Part shown: positions 54,941 through 62,176 of the stretch, piece by piece
How the letters are laid out: each line of letters opens with the position of its first letter
How positions within the stretch are numbered: position 1 is the stretch's first letter
Source of the DNA: Rhodocyclales bacterium
GTDB taxonomy: Bacteria; Pseudomonadota; Gammaproteobacteria; Burkholderiales; Rhodocyclaceae
DNA: 64,000 bases
Assembly: GCA_028292505.1 (NCBI GenBank)
Contig: JAQGMF010000001.1
Coordinates: 1-64,000, forward strand
Direction: 5' to 3'
The notes under the pieces: model-generated
Told to the model about the DNA's origin: nothing
Seen by the model: the letters and a program-made list of their open reading frames with translations, nothing else
The model's database searches: none
Position numbers and translations under genes: made by a program

Positions 54941-55582
54941 ATGGACATCGATTTCACCAGCATCACCGAGTACCAGCGCTACAAGCTGATGGCCAGTCTC
55001 ATCGTGCCGCGGCCGATCGCGCTGGTCACGACGATAGGCGAAGACGGCGTGATCAACGCGGCGCCCTTCAGCATGTTCTGCATGGTCGGCGAAGAGCCGC
55101 CGCTGGTGATGGTGAGCATCAATCGCAAGAAGGACGGTAGCCTCAAAGACACGGCGCGCAATATTCTCGCGAACGGCGAATTTGTCGTGCACCTCGCTGA
55201 CGAGGAAATCGCCGAGCGCATGCATTTCTGCGGTGACGGTTTGCCACCCGACAGCAGCGAGATGGATCACGTCGGCTTCAATGCCGAGCCCTCGCTGGCG
55301 ATACGCCCACCACGCATCGCCGAGGCGCCTGTTGCATTCGAGTGCCGCATCTACGAAACGCTGGTGACGGAGAGCCGCCACATCTTCCTCGGCCGCGTTC
55401 TGTGGCTGCATGTGCGCGAAGGCTTGGTCGACATCGAAACATGGCGTGTGCGTCTGCAGGAATATTTCCCCGTCGGGCGTTTCGGCGCCAGCTTCTACAC
55501 GCGCACCCGCGACCGTTTTTCCATCGACGTCGCTGGTCACGACACGAGTGAAGGCCGTTCCACATCCATTGACGAGATATGA
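54941..55582 (+). CDS. Flavin-reductase-like FMN-binding split-barrel protein
   Basis: A cytosolic protein of 213 residues from ATG 54941, ten bases after AGGAG. It has the flavin-reductase-like split barrel: ASLIVPRPIALVTTIGEDG, NAAPFSMFCMVGEEPP, NRKKDGSLKDTARNI and EFVVHLADEE. It may be an FMN reductase or an FMN-dependent oxidoreductase; the substrate is unknown. One base separates it from the next deaminase gene, so the two are in one operon downstream of BMP2. A flavoprotein urate hydroxylase role is not supported, because the fold differs. Confidence 0.85.
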   Translation: MDIDFTSITEYQRYKLMASLIVPRPIALVTTIGEDGVINAAPFSMFCMVGEEPPLVMVSINRKKDGSLKDTARNILANGEFVVHLADEEIAERMHFCGDGLPPDSSEMDHVGFNAEPSLAIRPPRIAEAPVAFECRIYETLVTESRHIFLGRVLWLHVREGLVDIETWRVRLQEYFPVGRFGASFYTRTRDRFSIDVAGHDTSEGRSTSIDEI

Positions 55583-55583
55583 C

Positions 55584-56057
55584 ATGAGCACATTCACGAC
55601 GCAGGACGAACACTACATGCGCCTCGCCATCGAAGCCTCGCGCGAGGCCGTCGCTGAAGGAAACTTTCCTTATGGCGCAACCCTGGTGAGCGCGGACGGC
55701 AAGGTGCACGTCTCACGCAACAATCAGGTCACAAGTGGCGACTGCACCGGTCATGCCGAGGTCGTGCTCGTGCGCGAAGTTGCGCAGACCTTGGGTGCGC
55801 AAGCATTGGTCGGTGCCACCGTCTACGCCAGCGGCGAACCCTGTGCGATGTGCAGCGGCGCCATGTTCTGGGCCGGCGTAGCGCATATCGTGTACGCCAT
55901 GCCGACGCGCGTCATCAATGCCGTCGGCGGCGCACCTTACCTGCAACCGAAGACGGCGGAAGTCCTCGCCGGCGCATCGCGTGCGGTCAGAGTGGATGGC
56001 CCGTTGCTTGAGGAAGAAGCGACAGCCGTATTGCGCGACTTCATGACAAAGAAGTAG
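55584..56057 (+). CDS. CDA-fold nucleoside/base deaminase (copy 2)
   Basis: A second zinc deaminase, 157 residues, with H57-A-E59 (GHAEVVLV) and C87-xx-C90 (EPCAMCSGAMFWAGV). It is clearly distinct from copy 1 at 43.3 kb and closer to the plain tRNA-adenosine/guanine deaminase layout. The substrate is not assigned. It follows the flavin-reductase-like gene by one base. A dispersed repeat starts at its stop codon. Confidence 0.88.
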   Translation: MSTFTTQDEHYMRLAIEASREAVAEGNFPYGATLVSADGKVHVSRNNQVTSGDCTGHAEVVLVREVAQTLGAQALVGATVYASGEPCAMCSGAMFWAGVAHIVYAMPTRVINAVGGAPYLQPKTAEVLAGASRAVRVDGPLLEEEATAVLRDFMTKK

Positions 56058-56152
56058 GTCGGAAAAGCGCAGCGCCTTCCGACGTTTGGAGAGCCCGCTA
56101 TGTATGCGAGGACTACAAACGTCGGATGACGCCTGCGGCTCATCCGACCTAC
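56054..56152. repeat. Dispersed repeat, copy 2 of family 3
   Basis: Begins GTAGGTCGGAAAAGCGCAGC at the TAG stop of the deaminase and ends CTCATCCGACCTAC. Same family and orientation as 50624-50712. The stop codon is provided by the repeat's first bases, so the gene's last codons abut the insertion. Confidence 0.87.
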
Positions 56153-56186
56153 AAGCGGACATTGCGTCCGCTCCTTGTTGTGCCAA

Positions 56187-57779
56187 TCAAATTGCTACTG
56201 CAGCCCCGCCATGCTCGATTTCCGCAGGTTTCGGCGCGACGATTGCAAACTTCGCGCAACCGGCCAGCACTGCCGATACGACGAGGTAGCTTAATGCCAT
56301 CACCATACTCTGGCCGACGCCGATGGCCTCGCCGTGCATGAAGCCGAAGAAGGTCAGGATGGACGCTGCAAGTGCGAAGCCTGCCGCTTTCATGAATAGG
56401 CGATCTATCACGCAGACACCGATGGCGCCGAGCATCAGGCCGGCGAGAATCGCGCCGCCGCCCATGACTTCGAGGCCGTGGTAGAGCACACCCATTTGCC
56501 CGAGTTTGTCGAGACCGACTGCCGCGGCATTGGTGCCCGCAGCGCCGAGCGCGTTGTCGATCAGTAGCTTGCCCCAGGCTGCAAGGTGCGGCGTCAGTGC
56601 GAGAATGATGGCAGGCGCGTGGCTCTTCGGCGTTTCCTGAAAGGCCTGCGAACCGATCAACATACCGATGTAGAGCAGGATTGGCGATATGGCCACGATC
56701 GGGATCAGGGCCATCATCAAGGCGATGATGCCGAACCATGACAAGCAGATAACCACGATACCGGTGGCAGCGGAGTAACCGATGCGCCCACCCATGGCCT
56801 TCCAGCCGGGATGGCCGATGTACACCGCGTTGATGAACGGGTTGCCCATGCAGCAGCCGACAAGACTGATGATGCCGTCGGCGGTCAACACGCGCGTCGT
56901 CGGGAAACTGTCGCCCGCCACCGAAGCGCTCTCGACGTTATCCATGGCCTCGACCAGATCGTAAATGCCGAACGGGATCGCGGTGACGAGAATCACGCCG
57001 AGAAACTGGAAGCCGGAGAAAATGTGATTCACGGCAGGCAGCGGCACGGAGAAGCCGAAGCTCGAAATGGCCTGCGATACATTTGCACTTGTCATACCGC
57101 CGTAGTTGTAGCCCAATGCCGTCGAACCCCAGGCAATCAGGCTGCCTACGGCAATCGCCACGAGACCTGCCGGTATGCCTTTGAAGTAGCGCACGCCACC
57201 GAACCAGCTGATCACGATCAGCGCAAAACACACCACACCGATCAACGGCGTCATGAACATTTCTTCAGCCGGGCGCATCGAGATGAAGGCAATCGAGACG
57301 CCGGCAAGTGTGCCGAGCAGTGCCGCGCGTGGCGTGATCTTGCGGATCACCGGGGCGACGAAACCGCCGACCATGAGCACGAAGCTCTGCACGAAGACCC
57401 AGGTCAGCCCCGCTTCCCAGCCCTTGATCGGGTCGCCGGTCTTGAGCGCGATGGGCAACATGATGACAAAGACCACGACGAACATGTGCGGCACGCTGAT
57501 ACCCGAGGGCAGGGCGCACACATCCGTTCGCCCGGTTTTCTGCGCCAGCTTGTAGGCGAGGTAGGCGTAGTAGAAGGTGCTCAGGCACATCATCAGACCC
57601 ACGGCGGGCAGAATGCGGCCAAAGACAATGGCATCTGGCATCTTCAGCACAAAGCGCAGCAAGCCGGTCAGCACCAGCATGTTGACGAGGATATTGGTAC
57701 CGAATCCGAACAGCGCGTTCCAGTCGCCCGGCGTCCACAACCGGGGTTTGAAGGTGGACATACTCATCGCATCATTCAT
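56187..57779 (-). CDS. NCS2-type purine/uracil permease
   Basis: A membrane transporter of 530 residues with about 12-14 helices, probably a proton symporter for xanthine, urate or related bases. Blocks: TPGDWNALFGFGTNILVNML at the start, ALPSGISVPHMFVVVFVIMLP, RPAEEMFMTPLIGVVCFALI, and VESASVAGDSFPTTRVLTAD in the substrate region. ATG 57779 follows GGGAG by seven bases. It gives a second uptake route beside the ABC importer. It overlaps nothing and has a GTATAC site upstream at 57938. Confidence 0.85.
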   Translation of the reverse strand: MNDAMSMSTFKPRLWTPGDWNALFGFGTNILVNMLVLTGLLRFVLKMPDAIVFGRILPAVGLMMCLSTFYYAYLAYKLAQKTGRTDVCALPSGISVPHMFVVVFVIMLPIALKTGDPIKGWEAGLTWVFVQSFVLMVGGFVAPVIRKITPRAALLGTLAGVSIAFISMRPAEEMFMTPLIGVVCFALIVISWFGGVRYFKGIPAGLVAIAVGSLIAWGSTALGYNYGGMTSANVSQAISSFGFSVPLPAVNHIFSGFQFLGVILVTAIPFGIYDLVEAMDNVESASVAGDSFPTTRVLTADGIISLVGCCMGNPFINAVYIGHPGWKAMGGRIGYSAATGIVVICLSWFGIIALMMALIPIVAISPILLYIGMLIGSQAFQETPKSHAPAIILALTPHLAAWGKLLIDNALGAAGTNAAAVGLDKLGQMGVLYHGLEVMGGGAILAGLMLGAIGVCVIDRLFMKAAGFALAASILTFFGFMHGEAIGVGQSMVMALSYLVVSAVLAGCAKFAIVAPKPAEIEHGGAAVAI

Positions 57780-57937
57780 GGCATTACTCCCAATTTGAAC
57801 GCCCGGCGAATGAGGACGCTCGACGACAATCCCGGTTGATCTGGCTGGTGCGTGTTCGTCATGGCCGCGGGGTCAGGGCGAGGGCGCGCATGCTCTTGGT
57901 GGCATGCCGGATCAATATTTTTGGCAACGCAAAACAC

Positions 57938-57943
57938 GTATAC
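57938..57943. promoter_or_regulatory. GTATAC site upstream of the NCS2 permease
   Basis: ACACGTATACATACGT around 57934-57949, about 160 bases ahead of the permease start. A decayed REP element (about 57946-57981) adjoins it. Support for an operator is only its likeness to the sites before the BMP genes. Confidence 0.3.
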
Positions 57944-57996
57944 ATACGTCATCCAAGAGAAAGCCGGAATGACGCTGGATCAGCATCGCCGCTTAC

Positions 57997-58665
57997 TCAG
58001 TCAAGTGCGGTAAGGATCTTTTCCGAATCCGACACCCAACCGAAGATTCCTCCCTGTGCTGCAATCATGCGCAGGCCTATCTCATGAAATTCGGGGAAGT
58101 AAGAGGCGCAGCAATCGCCCGGCACGATGCAGCGATAGCCGCGGTCATTCGCTTCGCGCACCGTCGTGTGTACGCAGACCTCGGTGGTGACACCGCAGAC
58201 GATCAGCGTCTCAATGTCGCCATTGCGCAAAATATTCAGGAGATCGGTGGCGTAGAAAGCGCCCTTGCCGGGTTTGTCGATGACCGGCTCGCCTTCGAGT
58301 GGATACAACTCGGGAATGATGTCCTGCCCCGGCTCGCCGCGAATCAGGATGCGGCCCATCGGCCCCGGATATCCAATTCGCATACTCGGTGCGCCGCGCT
58401 CCACCTTGGCGCGCGGTGCATCCGACATGTCCGGTCGATGCCCCTCGCGGGTATGGATGATCAGCATGCCTTTGCGGCGCGCGCCGGTGAGCAGCGCCTT
58501 GATCGGCTCGACGGCGGCCTGCAGCAAGGCCACGTCATTGCCCAGCGATTCGCCGAAGCCCCCCGGCTCCAGGAAGTCGCGCTGCATATCGATCACGATA
58601 ATCGCCGTGCGTGCCGGATCGATCGTGATCGCCTCCGGCTTGGCATCCACAACTGTTGTCGCCAT
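57997..58665 (-). CDS. Isochorismatase-fold amidohydrolase (biuret hydrolase-like)
   Basis: A cysteine amidohydrolase of 222 residues. The catalytic triad is visible: D26 in [11 protein letters not shown]134 in [14 protein letters not shown]164 in [13 protein letters not shown]. The DKPGKGAFY block is typical of the biuret/ureidoacrylate/N-carbamoyl amidase branch, so a carbamoylated amide substrate is likely. In context it may help release nitrogen from purine or urea-type breakdown products. ATG 58665 follows GGGAG by six bases. It shares a strand with the permease and DUF1989 genes. Confidence 0.85.
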   Translation of the reverse strand: MATTVVDAKPEAITIDPARTAIIVIDMQRDFLEPGGFGESLGNDVALLQAAVEPIKALLTGARRKGMLIIHTREGHRPDMSDAPRAKVERGAPSMRIGYPGPMGRILIRGEPGQDIIPELYPLEGEPVIDKPGKGAFYATDLLNILRNGDIETLIVCGVTTEVCVHTTVREANDRGYRCIVPGDCCASYFPEFHEIGLRMIAAQGGIFGWVSDSEKILTALD

Positions 58666-59010
58666 CGCAAACTCCCTTCAAGACATGCCGCGAAGGGGAG
58701 TAAGCAAAAGCCGAACCAGCTTGCATACATGATTGTGGACAAGGCCGAGAGCCGCGCCGGATATGCTTCTCGGCCGGGTTGCGCGGTGTCACGGGTCGGC
58801 AGCGGCCGCACCGGGCTGGTTCCGTGAGGCGGCGGCATGCGCAATGGTGAGGCGTGGCTATTGGGATGGAGCAATATCCGGACGAATTTCGACTCCGGCG
58901 TAGGGCGCAGTGACAACTGCGCCGTATGTTTTCTTCATCATTCGGCGCAGTTGTCACTGCGCCCTACGGCTACCGTTTGCGCAGTGCGGACTACGCTTTG
59001 CGCATCCGAC
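58666..59010. other. Intergenic region with palindromes
   Basis: The 345 bases between two minus-strand genes hold the large perfect inverted repeat at 58899-58969 and a further repeat-like end (CGCATCCGACCTAC, 59000-59013) touching the DUF1989 stop. No gene was recognised. Confidence 0.5.
58899..58969. repeat. Perfect 26-bp inverted repeat
   Basis: The arm at 58899-58924, beginning CGTAGGGCGCAGTGAC, is repeated as its exact reverse complement at 58943-58968, around an 18-base AT-rich loop. It belongs with the GTAGGG-type palindromes. Confidence 0.9.
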
Positions 59011-59925
59011 CTACTTTCCTAGAAAACGCTCATGCCACCAGGTGAACACGATATCCCGCAAGGCCGCACCTTCGTCATCGCCGTAGCGGGGATCAGCCAC
59101 CGACTTGAACAAGGCATAGTCCTTGGCGCTTAACGCGACCGCGAAATCCTCGTAGCGTATGGGCGTATTCGCAAACTCGGCCTGGTACGCGGGGTCTTTG
59201 CTCAACGCGCGATCTGCCTTGATCTTCGGCTGACGGAAATCTGCGGGCGTGCGCTGGCTGGGCAGCGGCGCAAAGGTCGGCACGGAAGCAATCTCTTCTT
59301 CGGTTGCCGCATAGATAGACAGCCTCACCGGCCGGATGGCGAAGTTGCTGGTCTTCATGATGTCTGCCCCGCAGACGTTCGGCACCGCCAGCAAATCCAT
59401 GACAGCGAGGAACTCGACATAGTCGCCCGGCACAGATGACTGGCGATCGATCCACATCCTGCCATCGGCGTCGACGCCCGTTTTCATGAACAAGTTGAAC
59501 GAGTCGTGCACATCGTCCGGTGTGAGGCCGTATTCGCGCTGCGCCTCGCTCTGGATGTCGTGGCAATTGGTGTGCGTGTGAAAACCGTAAACGCTCTCGT
59601 ACAGGTAGGCACTGCAACGCGGAAACATCACATCGTTGCAGCCGGCCGTGTCTTCGAGGATGTAGGCCATGGGCCGCTCGCGTGGCGGCGCCGACCACAT
59701 GAAGTGCCCCTTCGTGGGATTGATGCCATACAGCGTGCGCGTGCGCCCCGTGTGCATATACTCCTTGTAGTCATGCAGGTTGAAGCAGTTGAAGTCCACG
59801 CATTGGCTGCCTTCGATCTGCTCGATGCGCAGGATCTGGCCGCGCAGCAATTCGATTGCCTTGCCAGTGCCGGGCTGCAGCACCCAGCTGCTGACGAGCT
59901 CGCGTTCGTTCAGCTGAGAGTTCAT
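59011..59925 (-). CDS. DUF1989 (urea carboxylase-associated) family protein
   Basis: A cytosolic protein of 304 residues in the DUF1989 family. Some members are the CgdA/CgdB subunits of carboxyguanidine deiminase in guanidine breakdown; others accompany urea amidolyase. Conserved blocks: GKAIELLRGQILRIEQIEGSQ, QCVDFNCFNLHDYKEY, DTAGCNDVMFPRCSAYLY and SFNLFMKTG. Here it is a single-gene form with no urea or guanidine carboxylase nearby. Its start overlaps the stop of a small ribbon-helix-helix gene by ATGA, so they are co-translated. Confidence 0.82.
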   Translation of the reverse strand: MNSQLNERELVSSWVLQPGTGKAIELLRGQILRIEQIEGSQCVDFNCFNLHDYKEYMHTGRTRTLYGINPTKGHFMWSAPPRERPMAYILEDTAGCNDVMFPRCSAYLYESVYGFHTHTNCHDIQSEAQREYGLTPDDVHDSFNLFMKTGVDADGRMWIDRQSSVPGDYVEFLAVMDLLAVPNVCGADIMKTSNFAIRPVRLSIYAATEEEIASVPTFAPLPSQRTPADFRQPKIKADRALSKDPAYQAEFANTPIRYEDFAVALSAKDYALFKSVADPRYGDDEGAALRDIVFTWWHERFLGK

Positions 59926-60101
59926 TTCAACGCTCCCGCATAACCCTTCGTGATGCGCCCGCTGGCGACCATCTCCGCGTACTCGCGCAAGGCCAGGCGC
60001 ACGAGGTCTGCCTGATTGGCTGCGATGCCTTTCTGTACGGTGCGTTCGAGCAATTCCTGTTGCTGCTGATTGAGCTTCAGCACGATTTCATGTTCCTGCA
60101 T
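59922..60101 (-). CDS. Small ribbon-helix-helix-like protein
   Basis: A 59-residue protein, MQEHEIVLKLNQQQQELL onward, from ATG 60101, preceded by GGGAG at eight bases. It has a short strand (HEIVLKLN), a helix (QQQELLERTVQKG), and a second helix after NQADLVRLALREYAEM, the layout of CopG/RHH DNA-binding proteins. Its TGA overlaps the DUF1989 start codon. It is likely an autoregulator of this unit, or an antitoxin-like relic, but no toxin is adjacent. Function is inference; the coupling and ribosome site support it as a real gene. Confidence 0.7.
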   Translation of the reverse strand: MQEHEIVLKLNQQQQELLERTVQKGIAANQADLVRLALREYAEMVASGRITKGYAGALK

Positions 60102-60423
60102 TTACAAATCTCCCGGAATCGACTTCCTGCCTTGGCGAGGCGCGCGCGGCAATGCGTTCAGTCGATTCTAAAATGTATACGAAAACAAATAAAAAAACAC
60201 CACTATTGGGCATGGTGACGCGATGTTGGTGCGCTTGATCGATGGGCCGCTTGCGTCAACCTTGCCTCAAGGGTAATCAATAATTTAATATAAAACAAAC
60301 ATATACGACATTTTTGAGTGCGCTAAAACGAACGCGCCTGAAAGCAGCACGGTTTGTGCTAGCAATTGTCCTGCCACAAATAGTGTATCCACTTTACAGC
60401 TTGAATTGACCGGGAGAGAAGCC
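60102..60423. promoter_or_regulatory. Divergent control region between the RHH-DUF1989 unit and BMP3
   Basis: A very AT-rich 322 bases. It contains GTATAC (60175-60180, in AAATGTATACGAAAAC), a CATATACGACATTTT stretch (about 60300-60314), and GTGTATCCACTTTACA (60383-60398), which matches the BMP2 upstream site at 53623-53637. Both divergent genes could be controlled from here by the GntR or RHH protein. Confidence 0.45.
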
Positions 60424-61536
60424 ATGCATGAAATCCGTACCAGCCGCCGCACGTTCCTCAAAAGTAGTGCCGCAGCCTCGATCAGCCTCGCCTTTGGTGG
60501 GCAGGCGAGCAAGGTATTCGCCGCCGAAGGCCTGACCATCGGCATCATCTACGTCGGTTCGCGCGACGACTTCGGCTGGAACGCCTCGCATGCTGTCGGC
60601 ATAGCGCCGTTGTCAAAATTGCCCGGCGTGCGCATCGTGCAACAGGAGCGCGTGCCGGAGACGAAGGAAGTCGCCACCGCTATGGAATCGATGATCCAGC
60701 AGGAAGGCGCGCGCCTGATCCTCGGCACCTCGTACGGCTACTTCAACCCCTTCATGATCGAAATGGCGAAGAAGTACCCACAGGTCGAGTTCCGTCATCC
60801 GACGACCTTATGGCAGGCCGACAAGCATCCGAAGAATCTCGGCGGCTATTTCTGCTACCTCGATCAGGCACACTATGTCGATGGCATCGCAGCAGGGCTG
60901 TCGACAAAATCGAACAAGATCGGCTTCGTCTGCGCCAAGCCGATCCCGCTCGTCCTGCGCAACATCAACACCGTGCGCGTGGCGCTCAACAAGGTGAACC
61001 CGAAAGCCACCCTGCAAGTCGTTTTCACTGGTGACTGGACCCTCCCCGTGCGCGAGGCCGAAGCAACCAACGCGCTGGCCGACGCGGGTTGTGATGTGAT
61101 CCTCACGCACGTCGATAGCCCACGCGTGTGTATCGAAACGGCAGAGCGCCGCGGCGCCAAATCCTGTGGCCACAATGTGTCGCAAGCCATCATCGCGCCA
61201 AAGGGCTTCATCACCGGCGCCGAGAATAAATACGAAACGATCTACAAGGCCTACACCGAAAATCTCAAGAAGGGCGAAAAGCTGCCTAATATGATCATCG
61301 GCGGCTATGACAAAGACATGGTGCAGAATACACCTTTCGGCGCCGGCGCCACCGAGCCCGCGCGCAAGGCCGCGCTCGAAGCCATCGCCGACCTCAAGGC
61401 CGGCAAACCCATTTTCACGGGCACGCACAAAGACCAGAACGGTAAGGTCGTGCTCGACAAGACCTATGACAACTACGATCCTGTCCTTGACCAGATGAAC
61501 TACATGCTCGAAGGCGTGACAGGGGCGTTGAGCTGA
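60424..61536 (+). CDS. BMP-family substrate-binding protein 3 (twin-arginine signal)
   Basis: A 370-residue binding protein from ATG 60424, seven bases after GGGAGAG. It has a classic Tat signal: SRRTFLK at residues 7-13, a moderately hydrophobic stretch, and cleavage near FAA. The mature part is BMP-like (IGIIYVGSRDDFGWNASH, ERVPETKEVATAMES, LGTSYGYFNPFM), but the ligand region diverges from proteins 1 and 2 (VFTGDWTLPVREAEATNALA). It therefore probably binds a different compound, perhaps one handled by the nearby DUF1989 and amidase genes. Confidence 0.92.
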   Translation: MHEIRTSRRTFLKSSAAASISLAFGGQASKVFAAEGLTIGIIYVGSRDDFGWNASHAVGIAPLSKLPGVRIVQQERVPETKEVATAMESMIQQEGARLILGTSYGYFNPFMIEMAKKYPQVEFRHPTTLWQADKHPKNLGGYFCYLDQAHYVDGIAAGLSTKSNKIGFVCAKPIPLVLRNINTVRVALNKVNPKATLQVVFTGDWTLPVREAEATNALADAGCDVILTHVDSPRVCIETAERRGAKSCGHNVSQAIIAPKGFITGAENKYETIYKAYTENLKKGEKLPNMIIGGYDKDMVQNTPFGAGATEPARKAALEAIADLKAGKPIFTGTHKDQNGKVVLDKTYDNYDPVLDQMNYMLEGVTGALS

Positions 61537-61565
61537 AGGGAAGGCTGGCTGGCCGCGCTTTCAAT

Positions 61566-62052
61566 CTATTGCTTGCGGATGCGCACCGGCACGCCTTTCG
61601 CCGCGGGCGTCTTCGATGCCTCATCGTGATACCACAGCGGCACCAGGGGGTTCATCTCGGGGGAGTAGCCGCCGAGGCAGCCATCGGGCAGATCGAAGGG
61701 CGTGACGCTAAGGTCGGCGACTTCGCGATGCACGCCGTCGCCGGCGTCGCTGACCAGGCTGGCCTTGTCGCCTGCATGGAGATTTTCGCGTGCCATGTCG
61801 GCCGGATTGATGAGCAGGACTGTGCGCGAGCCTTCAAGGCCACGCAGGCGGTCGCTGAAGCCGTAGAGGGTGGTATTGAGTTGGTCGTTGGAACCTATGA
61901 CGATGAGATGGTAGTGGCCCCGTACATCGTCGACGCCGAGTACAGACATGACGTCGGGATTGTCGGTGGGCGAACCCGAGCCGCCAGCAGGCCTGTCGAC
62001 GTGCTTCAGTTTGTCCGGCTTGTTGGTCGTCGCTTTTTTTTTCTGTGAGGAA
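61566..62052 (-). pseudogene. C-terminal remnant of an FdhF/YdeP-type molybdopterin oxidoreductase
   Basis: Open from a TAG near 62053 to the stop at 61566, with no start codon in the first third. From about 61949 it encodes the molybdopterin-dinucleotide-binding domain: YHLIVIGSNDQLNTTLYGFS, LLINPADMARENLHAGDKA, GCLGGYSPEMNPLVPLWYHD and TPAAKGVPVRI. Whole enzymes of this family run to about 750 residues; only about 130 to 160 remain. The catalytic and iron-sulfur parts are gone, so it is a truncated relic. Confidence 0.85.
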
Positions 62053-62176
62053 TTCTAATGTATGTCATATGCATTCATGATTCTTTATCAATTTCGCCGG
62101 GATGACGGCCCTGAGAGGCTGCTCACGATCTTTCCGAAGCATGGCCAGCAAGGCCGCAAGAAACCCTGAATAGCTT

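Noticed and set aside
54941-55582. Flavin-reductase-like protein as urate hydroxylase (HpxO)
   Set aside because: HpxO is a large FAD monooxygenase with a GxGxxG start; this is a small split barrel.
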